From IMG/VR virus record IMGVR_UViG_3300035703_000278, positions 1 through 33,763 of that record: a DNA stretch of 33,763 nucleotides, one strand, 5' to 3'. Under the pieces are notes generated by a model. That model saw only the letters and a program-made list of their open reading frames with translations. It did not search any database and was not told where the DNA came from. This document shows positions 22,751-29,123 of the stretch, in pieces (within the stretch, counting starts at the first letter, position 1; each line of letters starts with the position of its first letter). A program made the position numbers and the translations under genes. The stretch is from a virus.

Positions 22751-22973
22751 TTGTGTTTTGCCTCTTTAGTCTTTCGGGCGGGTCGATTACCAAATAATCG
22801 GAAACCTCCCGCCAATGGATTGTCGTGCCTGCGTTGGTCCCGCTTAGTATCGTGAACTGATGCCCTGCGAGGGCAGCCAACTCCCACGATGCTAAGCGGG
22901 GGATCCAAACGATTAGGCGTTTTTTTGGGGGAGGGATGCGTTGTCGGAATGTTCGCCAACTCAAGCCCCCCAC
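22716..22973 (-). CDS. Small early protein, start GTG
   Basis: About 85 residues from GTG 22973, which follows a strong GGAGG; the longer frame to 23066 has no ribosome site and would overlap the neighbour. The protein has a beta-rich centre (KKRLIVWIPRLASWELAALA, HQFTILSGTNAGTTIHW) and ends in a basic, Asn-rich tail. Function unknown. Confidence 0.6.
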   Translation of the reverse strand: MGGLSWRTFRQRIPPPKKRLIVWIPRLASWELAALAGHQFTILSGTNAGTTIHWREVSDYLVIDPPERLKRQNTNESNIEILSNK

Positions 22974-22975
22974 GG

Positions 22976-23164
22976 TTATTTCCTCCGGTATGATTGCACC
23001 GCATCGGAGCTCGGCAAGCTTATGGCGGCATCGTTTCCGAGGAACTCGACATTGATGAAGATCCACGAACCGGCGAGCCCTATGAGTATTAGGTCGGTGA
23101 GGACCGTTACAGCGAGCCCCTTGATCGTGAACAAATCTTGCTTAATTTCGTTAATGAGGCTCAT
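22976..23164 (-). CDS. Small single-pass membrane protein
   Basis: A 62-residue protein with one membrane segment (LAVTVLTDLILIGLAGSWIF) after an amphipathic start (MSLINEIKQDLFTIKG). The ATG overlaps the stop of the lipoprotein gene (TAATG), so the two are translationally coupled and probably act together at the envelope. The pair could be spanin-like or a surface exclusion pair; neither is proven. Confidence 0.65.
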   Translation of the reverse strand: MSLINEIKQDLFTIKGLAVTVLTDLILIGLAGSWIFINVEFLGNDAAISLPSSDAVQSYRRK

Positions 23165-23367
23165 TACTTCACCTCCTCTGACGGCATCTCAGCCGATTGT
23201 CCGCAGTTAACGAATAGGCATTTAAGAGGTGGCTGCGCGTAGGTGCGCTGCGAGCTTTGCGACTCGTCGATCTTTTGAATCCAAGCTTTGCCGCCTATTT
23301 CGATTCCTGAGCACCCGCTTACTAGAAGCGCGAGCGTCGTGATAAGTATTGCGTTGATATGTCTCAT
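23164..23367 (-). CDS. Small lipoprotein
   Basis: A 67-residue protein with a lipoprotein signal peptide: hydrophobic ITTLALLVSGC, with the lipid-carrying Cys at residue 19. The mature part is only about 49 residues and includes two more cysteines (LKCLFVNCGQ). Ribosome site GGAG. Size and type recall outer-membrane spanins (Rz1), but it is in the early operon and not proline-rich. A role in superinfection exclusion is equally possible. Confidence 0.7.
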   Translation of the reverse strand: MRHINAILITTLALLVSGCSGIEIGGKAWIQKIDESQSSQRTYAQPPLKCLFVNCGQSAEMPSEEVK

Positions 23368-23425
23368 TTGTCTGTCTCCGTTTTATTTTGGTTCAGCGCC
23401 GCTTAGTCAGAGCGACACCAAAAAC

Positions 23426-23650
23426 CTAGTTATATTCACCTTCAAAACCACTGCTTTCGATCTCCTCTCTCACAACTCGCTCAAGAGCATTGAAAAAGCC
23501 TTGCTCTCTATGCAGGAGGAGCTCGATACCTTTGCGGGAAATCTTTCGCAAAAGTAGCCCCTCCTTACCCACCTTACTGACAAGCCTCTGATTGAGCGTT
23601 GCGCCCAAAATGAAGCCCATCAAAAACTGCGTTGCATCGTTCTTCGTCAT
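23426..23650 (-). CDS. Small early protein, unknown function
   Basis: About 74 residues from ATG 23650, which overlaps the stop of the DUF1064 gene (ATGA). The N-terminus has a short hydrophobic glycine-containing helix (TQFLMGFILGATLNQRLVSK), followed by basic and acidic helices (KISRKGIELLLHREQGFF, VVREEIESSGFEGEYN). A membrane-associated role is possible. No family recognised. Confidence 0.6.
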   Translation of the reverse strand: MTKNDATQFLMGFILGATLNQRLVSKVGKEGLLLRKISRKGIELLLHREQGFFNALERVVREEIESSGFEGEYN

Positions 23651-23973
23651 GAGATCACCCATTTGTATAAAGGGAAGAGGGCTTGGCCGATCTTCCACTT
23701 AAGTTTAAACGTGTCTGTCTGGTACCCTTTGGCATCTTCAACAACCACGGCACCGTCCATCCTGTACATAAAATCAGCGCGGTATGTGCAGACCTTCACC
23801 CCTGCAACATTCAGCGGAATCGAAACCTGCCGCTCAAGGTTTTGAATCACCCCGAGGCTTTCTAATTTTTTTAGCTCTTGCCATCGCATAGCTTCTTTCT
23901 TTGAATCAAAGCGGAGCCCGTCTACTTCCGTTTTCTGGGCCCCGTACTTGTTACCCCTAGAACTCCAGCGCAT
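23647..23973 (-). CDS. DUF1064 PD-(D/E)xK nuclease
   Basis: A 108-residue protein with the hallmark start RGNKYGAQKTEVDGLRFDS and KKEAMRWQEL. Expected metal-site residues are Glu27, Asp67 (YRADFMY) and Asp80-Ala-Lys82 (VVVEDAKG). Members are phage nucleases likely to cut branched recombination intermediates. It lies next to the Sak4-like and OB-type genes, which fits a recombination role. ATG 23973 has AAGGAATTAG and overlaps the upstream gene by 17 bases. Confidence 0.85.
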   Translation of the reverse strand: MRWSSRGNKYGAQKTEVDGLRFDSKKEAMRWQELKKLESLGVIQNLERQVSIPLNVAGVKVCTYRADFMYRMDGAVVVEDAKGYQTDTFKLKWKIGQALFPLYKWVIS

Positions 23974-24574
23974 CTAATTCCTTCGCCTCTGCCACCAACC
24001 CATCGAGCATCTCGAGGTAGAGCCGCTGAAAATTCCCAGCGACCCTTGCCTTGCCACCGTTAAGCTCAACAAAGCTGGCAGCGCGTAGCTTTTCGCAAAC
24101 GTGCTTTGCGCCGAGGCGCTCAATCGCCCACTCAACTTTCAGCTTATAGGCGCCCTTGTCTTTGACGGTGTAGGAGAGGGGATACCAACCAACCCCAGCT
24201 TTTTCCTGAACCGGCACGATTCCTCGTTTCGCCATCTCTTTGACTCGAGCTTGAAACTCTTTCTTTACCTCGTCGCTGTTTTGACCGTTGAAAGCGAGGT
24301 GTTTTGTAACTGCCGGCTTTTCTGGATCCCGTGCAACCTTAACGCGCAGCTGCCCGCCGGAGAGGTAGCCAAACAAGGCCACCTTTCTGCCAGCCGCCAG
24401 AACATTGCTTGCAGCCTCATAGACCTCCTGAAACACGCGGCAGGGGATGACGCTCCCTTCGGTGCTCTCGATTATGAAGTCGAGATACCAGCCGTTTTTC
24501 GATTCCCGCCGTCTCTCTGGGTCGAATGGCGGTAAAATTGTCCCGTGATACTCTTTCGATTGGTAAGTGTTCAT
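23957..24574 (-). CDS. Probable OB-fold ssDNA-binding protein (Sak4 partner)
   Basis: A 205-residue protein. The N-terminal domain (EYHGTILPPFDPERR, GWYLDFIIESTEGSVI, GRKVALFGYLSGGQLRVKV) shows the strand pattern of an OB fold. A basic helical C-terminal half follows (YKLKVEWAIERLGAKH), and the end is acidic (AEAKELDALEF), somewhat like an SSB tail. It lies just downstream of a Sak4-type ATPase, whose known relatives act with an SSB. Ribosome site GGGGAG. The OB fold and partnership are inferred. Confidence 0.65.
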   Translation of the reverse strand: MNTYQSKEYHGTILPPFDPERRRESKNGWYLDFIIESTEGSVIPCRVFQEVYEAASNVLAAGRKVALFGYLSGGQLRVKVARDPEKPAVTKHLAFNGQNSDEVKKEFQARVKEMAKRGIVPVQEKAGVGWYPLSYTVKDKGAYKLKVEWAIERLGAKHVCEKLRAASFVELNGGKARVAGNFQRLYLEMLDGLVAEAKELDALEF

Positions 24575-24639
24575 GTGCTCCCCGTCGATATAAAATGCGG
24601 CGCTGTGCCCATCGCCTGCGCCGCAAGGCGTGAACTGGT

Positions 24640-25590
24640 TTAGGCACTAACAGGAGCGACATCCGAACAACTTGCCGCCATAAGCGCGTCGAGCGCCACC
24701 CGATCCGTGGCAGCTAACTCACGAGCGAGAGCCTTCTCAACCCAGTCTCTTTGGTTGAGTACAAGGTCTCCCGCTCGCTCGCCTTGCTTAGAGCAGCGAG
24801 TCTCGAGAAGGTGTGCGCTGAGCGTGTCTAAGTCGCCCGCAGCCGCAGCGCCTTTCAGGAGTTCGAGGACTGAGGGCCTCTTCTCTTCAACAGCACCGCC
24901 AGCAAGCCACGCACCTATCTCGGAACCCACTTTAAAATCTGGTTTATGAACTACTCGATCAGCGAATTGGGGGAGTCGGCTCTTTTCAACTACGAGCCGG
25001 TGCTCAAGATCCATGGAGCCCATCCAATCGAACTCGTACTCACCGCCCTGACGGAATACAGGAGCGAGGCCCACCTTCTTTGGTACGCTTCTCGTTTTCC
25101 CGTCTGCGCCCGTCACCTCTTCCATGACGTAGTCGGTTTTTGATCGCATGGTGACGATAATATGGAGCGGCGCTTTTACAATAGCTTCGACGAGCTGTTT
25201 GTATATTGGCGTTACGTTCTTCCACGCTGTGAAGCTGTTGCCTCGCTGGCGGGCTTGTACGTTGTCCACCTCCTCGAGCAGGTATTCCCAAGCGTGCGAG
25301 AGGGAGTCGATGACGAGCACCGCATACCCAGCCGCCGCCGCCGCCTCAATTACCTCGATGTAGCTCTTAACCGAGGTGTTTGGTAGGTCGACATGGTCAA
25401 AGGCAAAATTGTCAGCGTAGAGGGCAGCCGAGCTTTCCTCTGTGTCTGCAAAAGCGATCTTGCCGCCTTGCCCTGCTAAGCCCTTTGCTATCTCTAGGGC
25501 GGTCCATGTTTTGCCGCTGCCTGATGGCCCAGCGATGCAGCCTTTAAATTTACGTTGAATGCGCTGTGCGCGTTTGAATTGAATAGCCAT
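24640..25590 (-). CDS. Sak4-like RecA-family ATPase (single-strand annealing/recombination)
   Basis: A 316-residue protein. Walker A is GPSGSGKT (residues 21-28) and Walker B is AVLVIDSLSHAW (Asp95). Other family signs are FADTEESSA, which fits the Sak4 'D-x-E' strand, and a central HIIVTMRSKTDYV strand. Sak4 proteins bind ssDNA and promote annealing and strand exchange with SSB in phage recombination. The extended C-terminus (220-316) is Ala/Glu-rich and variable. The start ATG has a strong GGAGGG site. It is the second gene of the leftward early operon. Confidence 0.88.
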   Translation of the reverse strand: MAIQFKRAQRIQRKFKGCIAGPSGSGKTWTALEIAKGLAGQGGKIAFADTEESSAALYADNFAFDHVDLPNTSVKSYIEVIEAAAAAGYAVLVIDSLSHAWEYLLEEVDNVQARQRGNSFTAWKNVTPIYKQLVEAIVKAPLHIIVTMRSKTDYVMEEVTGADGKTRSVPKKVGLAPVFRQGGEYEFDWMGSMDLEHRLVVEKSRLPQFADRVVHKPDFKVGSEIGAWLAGGAVEEKRPSVLELLKGAAAAGDLDTLSAHLLETRCSKQGERAGDLVLNQRDWVEKALARELAATDRVALDALMAASCSDVAPVSA

Positions 25591-25610
25591 GTTTTATCCC
25601 TCCGTTGGTA

Positions 25611-25850
25611 CTAGCGAAATGCTGGTTCAAGCTCGCGGCTCTGATTCACGATGTCGTGCATCAGCTCGCCTTCGATGTCGGCGGCGCGAACGGAGAGGAT
25701 ACGGGAGGCCATCATATAGCCCCGTGAGGTACCCAAAAGAAAAGCGTGCTCAGTATCGTCGTTGACGAATGCGTCGGCTTTTTCGTGGGTGGTAATTGCT
25801 AGTTTACGCAGGCGCTCGGCGAGCTCCCGCAGAAGGGTTATTTCGTTCAT
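25611..25850 (-). CDS. First gene of the leftward early operon, small helical protein
   Basis: A 79-residue acidic helical protein (LLRELAERLRKLAITTHEKA, FLLGTSRGYMMASRILSV). It stands at the head of the early operon next to the operator gap, which is often the place of a regulator or an anti-repressor, but no HTH is visible. The ribosome site is weak (GAGTAAGA). Function unknown. Confidence 0.6.
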   Translation of the reverse strand: MNEITLLRELAERLRKLAITTHEKADAFVNDDTEHAFLLGTSRGYMMASRILSVRAADIEGELMHDIVNQSRELEPAFR

Positions 25851-26001
25851 GTCTTACTCGCTTTTTTAAGTGCGCATCGCATCGCTAGTCAGGCGTTCAA
25901 TGCGCATCGTTCATTACTTGTCACTGACAGTAGTCATGTGTCAGTGCTAGTACGATGAGGACGCTATCGTATTCGATGCGTTTACGCTAGACTCTTTTTT
26001 T
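25851..26001. promoter_or_regulatory. Divergent control region with operator-like repeats
   Basis: A 151-bp gap between the leftward early operon and the rightward HTH gene. It holds a perfect inverted repeat (25922-25946) and four copies of CGCATCG: direct at 25873-25879, 25878-25884 and 25903-25909, and inverted at 25974-25980. Two of the copies extend to TGCGCATCG. Divergent promoters are expected here, but no hexamer pair is clear enough to assign. Confidence 0.7.
25922..25946. promoter_or_regulatory. Operator-like inverted repeat
   Basis: CACTGACA (25922-25929) and TGTCAGTG (25939-25946) are perfect complements separated by 9 bases (gtagtcatg). The 25-bp dyad has the size of a dimeric HTH repressor site and lies in the divergent control gap beside the HTH gene, a likely partner. 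Confidence 0.7.
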
Positions 26002-26244
26002 ATGAATCAGCAAAAAAAACGCAAACTAGACCAAACCTCGTTATATGAGGCGATTCGTGTTGAATTAGGTCTCGAGAAGTATCAGCTCGCTCAGCTATTA
26101 GGACAAACCCGCCAGTGGTACACGAGGAAGAAAAACCCGCTCTGCACTATGACCACGCCGGATCTTTGGAAGCTCTATAAAGTATCGGGTATGACCCCAG
26201 AGGAGTTTGTGCGGGCAATACAGAAAGCCGCCGCTGAGCGATAG
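26002..26244 (+). CDS. Small HTH regulator (Cro/CI-like)
   Basis: An 80-residue DNA-binding protein. A helix-turn-helix is visible at residues 27-45 (YQLAQLLG, turn QTR, QWYTRKKN), followed by LWKLYKVSGMTPEEFVRAI, typical of Xre-type small repressors. It has no dimerisation or LexA-like cleavage domain. The ATG is preceded by CTCTTTTTTT with no Shine-Dalgarno site, so it may be translated from a leaderless message, as lambda cI is. It faces the leftward early operon across the operator gap. Confidence 0.75.
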   Translation: MNQQKKRKLDQTSLYEAIRVELGLEKYQLAQLLGQTRQWYTRKKNPLCTMTTPDLWKLYKVSGMTPEEFVRAIQKAAAER

Positions 26245-26694
26245 CTACCGGCGAAGCTTAAGCGCTAGTGATGTGACCGCCGTTGTTGTGCCTGTGTCGT
26301 TGTCGCAATCCATCTGAAAGAAGCTCGCAAAGGATCCAGTCTTGCCGGAAAGTTTCAAGCCAACGGTGCCGCTCAGCTCGCAGTAATCAAAATCAGAATT
26401 CCGAGGCGGCGGAACCTCAAAAGCGGGGATGTTGCGCATCCAGCCACTTTCTGACTTTTTGAGAACCCATTGGGCGGCTTTGCCGTCCACTTGTAGAAAA
26501 TTGATTGTTACAGTCGAGCTCGTTTGCGTTATACTTACCGCCGTTGCCCAAGCGTCTGTCGTTTTGACGCCTTTTAAATTGTAGGTCATCTCTTTAGCAA
26601 TCCCACGCATCTTGAAACGCTTGACTGGCGCAGCAAGGGCAAGGGAGGGAAAGAGTAGGGCTACGACAAAGAGGGTGAGAGCTCGTTTCATCAT
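26245..26694 (-). CDS. Exported protein, possible lysogenic-conversion (moron) gene
   Basis: A 149-residue protein with a clear Sec signal peptide (ALTLFVVALLFPSLALA, cut before APV). The mature part is beta-rich (TDAWATAVSITQTSSTVTIN, GTVGLKLSGKTG) with two cysteines that could pair. No phage family is recognised. It stands alone, in the opposite direction to the HTH gene, between the regulator and the initiator. Such placement is typical for genes expressed in the lysogen. No clear ribosome site; ATG 26694 or 26691. Confidence 0.65.
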   Translation of the reverse strand: MMKRALTLFVVALLFPSLALAAPVKRFKMRGIAKEMTYNLKGVKTTDAWATAVSITQTSSTVTINFLQVDGKAAQWVLKKSESGWMRNIPAFEVPPPRNSDFDYCELSGTVGLKLSGKTGSFASFFQMDCDNDTGTTTAVTSLALKLRR

Positions 26695-26821
26695 GTTTTA
26701 TGATTACGGGCTCTAGGGGTCGGAAGTCAAATAGAGAAAAAATGCCGCGGTGGCGAGCCAGACATGAATCGGTGAACACCGCGGCACTAAAGATTACGGA
26801 ACCCGCATCATAGCGTTAACT
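26695..26821. promoter_or_regulatory. Divergent gap with dyad and 90-bp-spaced direct repeats
   Basis: This 127-bp gap separates the leftward exported-protein gene from the rightward winged-helix gene. It contains a 10-bp dyad (26743-26752 with 26777-26786) and GATTACGG at 26702-26709 and again at 26792-26799, exactly 90 bp apart. It may hold divergent promoters, a replication origin or an autoregulatory site for the winged-helix protein. Confidence 0.55.
26737..26786 (-). terminator. Leftward intrinsic terminator
   Basis: TGCCGCGGTG (26743-26752) and CACCGCGGCA (26777-26786) form a perfect GC-rich 10-bp stem with a 24-base loop. On the minus strand it is followed by TTTTTT (26742-26737). 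It would stop leftward transcripts that read antisense through the winged-helix gene from the integration block. The long loop leaves room for an operator role instead. Confidence 0.55.
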
Positions 26822-28153
26822 ATGAGAACAAATTCCCGAGAAAACCCATCACGGTTGACTAGACCGCTGTCGACTAAAGTCGACGAGCTCCCTCACTCTT
26901 ATACCGCCAAAGTACCAGTAGATCCCCAATCAGTCACCAGAAAAATGTTTAGTGAAATTGAAGGCTTAGTACCCACGTTTGAAACGGTCGATATTCCGTG
27001 GATTGAACACGGTTATAAAACCAGATTCAACCTAACATATCAGGCACTTGGCAGGGAGCATCGTTACCTTACGAGAACTAGAAGGAAATCCGCGCTTATT
27101 TGTAAGCTTTCGGACCTACTAAAGCTTCTCTACATTGCGAGAACTCGCAAAATTGCCCCCCTCAGATCACGCCTAGCGCTGTTGGAAATATCCCACAGGC
27201 GCCGATGTGCGGGCCGTGTTGGCACGTTCTCGATGGGCGAGTTTCGCTCGCTCGTAGGTGGTACAAGAATCACCGATCAAGAGGTGCTGGCGCTCTTAAA
27301 AAATCCAAAGGTCGACGTCTCAGAAAATACCCTACACGAGATGGCGAAGGTGCTAGGGCAGGAGCGCCTCGACCGCCCCGTGTGGATACCCCGCCGGCTT
27401 GTTCGACACCTTGCCGCCCATGGGTCACGGCTTGAGATTGCGGCTTCTCTTACCCTTGCAGCACGGCGCATGGTGAACCGCTTTGGAAGGGCTCGAGTAT
27501 CGGCTCGGATGGTGGCTGAGCTGGCAGGTGCAAACGAGAAACACGTCCGATCCGCCCTTGAATCGCTCCAATTCAAACGCCTGTTGATAAAAAATAAGCA
27601 GGCAGAGAGGTGGTCGGTTAACCGCTGGGGCTCCCTCTACGACTTCCCCGAGGATCTCTCAATCGACCCTTTAAACGAGCAAAAGCCCCTAAGAGCTCCT
27701 CCCCGACGGCGTACCTCGATGGGTTTCTCCCCCCGCAGTCATGGGGTGGTGCTCTCAATGCTTGTCGTGTCCGGCTGTCCGAAACGCCCGTTCACCGGAC
27801 GTCCGGACAGAGGTGCCGCTACCCCTTCAACGCAAAAAGGGGCCAATCTTATAAACCCAGACCCTAGCTCTTTGCTAGAGCAGCAGCAAAGCTTAGCAGA
27901 ACCCCTCCAAATGGCACCGCCTAACGCCGAACATGCGGCAGAACGCCGCCGGCTGGGCTTGCTTGCAAAAAATTTATGGCTGGATAGGGGGGAAGCTGGG
28001 GCCTTTTACCGAAACGCTTGGTCAAACCTGCACACACCCGAAGCAGCCACCGAGGCTCTTTCGGTTTGGGGCTTTGACCACTGCCGCAGCATTCGCCGTC
28101 AATTTCCACCACACCGACCCGCCCAAGCCCCTTGGAGGAAAAAAGCCGCATGA
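26822..28153 (+). CDS. Winged-helix DNA-binding protein, putative replication initiator
   Basis: A 443-residue, very basic protein. Around residues 205-275 there is a winged-helix pattern (LEIAASLTLAARRMVNRFG, RVSARMVAELAGANEKHV, LESLQFKRLLIKNKQ). A Pro/Arg-rich, probably disordered linker follows (280-360), then a helical C-terminal domain (LAKNLWLDRGEAGAFYRNAW). The layout of DNA-binding part, linker and C-terminal part suits an O-type initiator that recruits host helicase. The phage has no replication enzymes of its own, which supports this. The role remains an inference. Confidence 0.55.
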   Translation: MRTNSRENPSRLTRPLSTKVDELPHSYTAKVPVDPQSVTRKMFSEIEGLVPTFETVDIPWIEHGYKTRFNLTYQALGREHRYLTRTRRKSALICKLSDLLKLLYIARTRKIAPLRSRLALLEISHRRRCAGRVGTFSMGEFRSLVGGTRITDQEVLALLKNPKVDVSENTLHEMAKVLGQERLDRPVWIPRRLVRHLAAHGSRLEIAASLTLAARRMVNRFGRARVSARMVAELAGANEKHVRSALESLQFKRLLIKNKQAERWSVNRWGSLYDFPEDLSIDPLNEQKPLRAPPRRRTSMGFSPRSHGVVLSMLVVSGCPKRPFTGRPDRGAATPSTQKGANLINPDPSSLLEQQQSLAEPLQMAPPNAEHAAERRRLGLLAKNLWLDRGEAGAFYRNAWSNLHTPEAATEALSVWGFDHCRSIRRQFPPHRPAQAPWRKKAA

Positions 28154-28488
28154 AGTCACACCTCGACGATCAGGTTCTACACGCCATCCTGTCTGAGCAG
28201 GCCAGCCAACAGCCGGAACGTAGGCTTCTCTGGGCTATGCTTAAGCGCTGGATCTTGGATTACACCGGAGCATGCTCGAGAACGAACCGAGAAGCCTACC
28301 CGCTTGATGCCCGTTTTGACGCCGTAGAATGGGCGTGGAGCGACAGTATCGACCCGTTTAGCTACCAATGGGTTTGCGACGTGCTCGGCCTTGACGCCGA
28401 ATGGCTGCGCCGCAGTGCGGACAAAACCGCCATGCGGGCTGAAACTCTGGGCCCTCTTCTCGGCAGAATTGGCAGCCTTGAGATTTAA
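28150..28488 (+). CDS. Conserved small phage protein, unknown function
   Basis: 112 residues from ATG 28150, coupled to the initiator stop (ATGA). The stretch LDARFDAVEWAWSDSIDPFS followed by WVCDVLGLDAEWLR is a pattern common in small phage proteins near replication or regulatory genes. The last 131 bases overlap, on the opposite strand, the end of the leftward zinc-ribbon gene. The conserved core ends before most of that overlap. Confidence 0.7.
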   Translation: MKSHLDDQVLHAILSEQASQQPERRLLWAMLKRWILDYTGACSRTNREAYPLDARFDAVEWAWSDSIDPFSYQWVCDVLGLDAEWLRRSADKTAMRAETLGPLLGRIGSLEI

Positions 28489-28702
28489 AAATATCGGGAA
28501 CAGCGGCTTCGGAGATGTGGTACTCGCGCTCAACGACCCACTGGTTTTTGACGAGGAGCTCGTGAATTACTAGCCCGCGCTCTGAGACCCAGACGCGCGA
28601 CATGTCGGTGCTTATTTTAAGCATGATCTTTTGACGCCCTCGTTTGCTGGTTGCAAGGGTAGGGAACTCAAAAATCTCCTCATCGTATCGGTGCTGGATC
28701 AT
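28358..28702 (-). CDS. Zinc-ribbon protein, overlaps the convergent gene
   Basis: About 114 residues from ATG 28702, which overlaps the end of the HNH-fusion gene; the longer frame to 28753 would overlap it too far. The C-terminus is a convincing zinc ribbon: CQFC, then FCPHCGAAIR 16 residues on. The N-terminal part is beta-rich (KIMLKISTDMSRVWVSERG). The zinc ribbon is encoded in the 131 bases that also encode, on the other strand, the end of the 28150 gene. Function unknown. Confidence 0.6.
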   Translation of the reverse strand: MIQHRYDEEIFEFPTLATSKRGRQKIMLKISTDMSRVWVSERGLVIHELLVKNQWVVEREYHISEAAVPDIFKSQGCQFCREEGPEFQPAWRFCPHCGAAIRRQGRARRKPIGS

Positions 28703-29108
28703 CTCTCTGACAAATCTTTCGGATGGTTCCCTCTTTCCATCCATGTTTACCACGCTTAGGGGGAATTTCCATTTGGTTTAAGGTGTCGCAGATCGCTTGT
28801 AAGGTTACGCCGCCTCTTCGCCAGAGTACAATGATCTGCCGCACGGCAAGCTCCTCTGGGTGCGGTACGAGCCATCCTTCGACTACCTGCCAGCCAAAGG
28901 GAATCGAGCCGCCTGTAAATTTCCCCTGATTTTTGAGTATTTGGAGGGCTTCCTTGGTTAACTGTGAGGTGTTCCAGTGCCCCGCCTTGCCGTGGGCTTT
29001 GGGGTGACACGCACCGCAAAGGGCGACTGTTTTCTTGCCGCCAAGGACTTTAGGCACAACATGATGACGATGGGTGGCGGGAGAACCGCACTCAAAGCAC
29101 GCTGGCAT
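28680..29108 (-). CDS. HNH endonuclease fused to a serine-recombinase 'Recombinase' domain
   Basis: A 142-residue protein with two parts. Residues 1-40 are an HNH nuclease: zinc ligands C4, C7, C31, C34, the HH pair at 15-16, and H35/H39 (RHHVVPKVLGGKKTVALC). Residues 68-135 match the Recombinase DNA-binding domain of large serine recombinases (IPFGWQVVEGWLV, LQAICDTLNQMEIPPKRG, GWKEGTIRKIC). The catalytic serine (Resolvase) domain is absent. The start has AGGGGG. It follows the RHH regulator gene and precedes the zinc-ribbon gene. Confidence 0.85.
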   Translation of the reverse strand: MPACFECGSPATHRHHVVPKVLGGKKTVALCGACHPKAHGKAGHWNTSQLTKEALQILKNQGKFTGGSIPFGWQVVEGWLVPHPEELAVRQIIVLWRRGGVTLQAICDTLNQMEIPPKRGKHGWKEGTIRKICQRDDPAPIR

Positions 29109-29123
29109 TCCCCCTAGATGGCA

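Noticed and set aside
23386-23423. Hairpin between the lipoprotein gene and the 23426 gene (TTTTGGT/ACCAAAA with an inner CGCT/AGCG)
   Set aside because: The outer stem is AT-rich with a long loop and no uridine tract follows in the direction of transcription, so I do not call it a terminator.
24101-24535. Plus-strand frame of 144 codons inside the OB-type gene
   Set aside because: It is antisense to a conserved gene with correct junctions; composition is that of a shadow frame.
25851-25990. CRISPR-like array from the CGCATCG repeats
   Set aside because: The units are 7-9 bases, irregularly spaced and partly overlapping, with no spacers of constant length; operators fit better.
26594-26779. 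Minus-strand 61-codon frame across the divergent gap
   Set aside because: It overlaps the exported-protein gene out of frame and the dyad, and has no ribosome site.
27375-27390. DnaA-box-like TGTGGATAC in the initiator gene
   Set aside because: A single site with one mismatch, and no cluster seen; expected by chance in a genome of this size.
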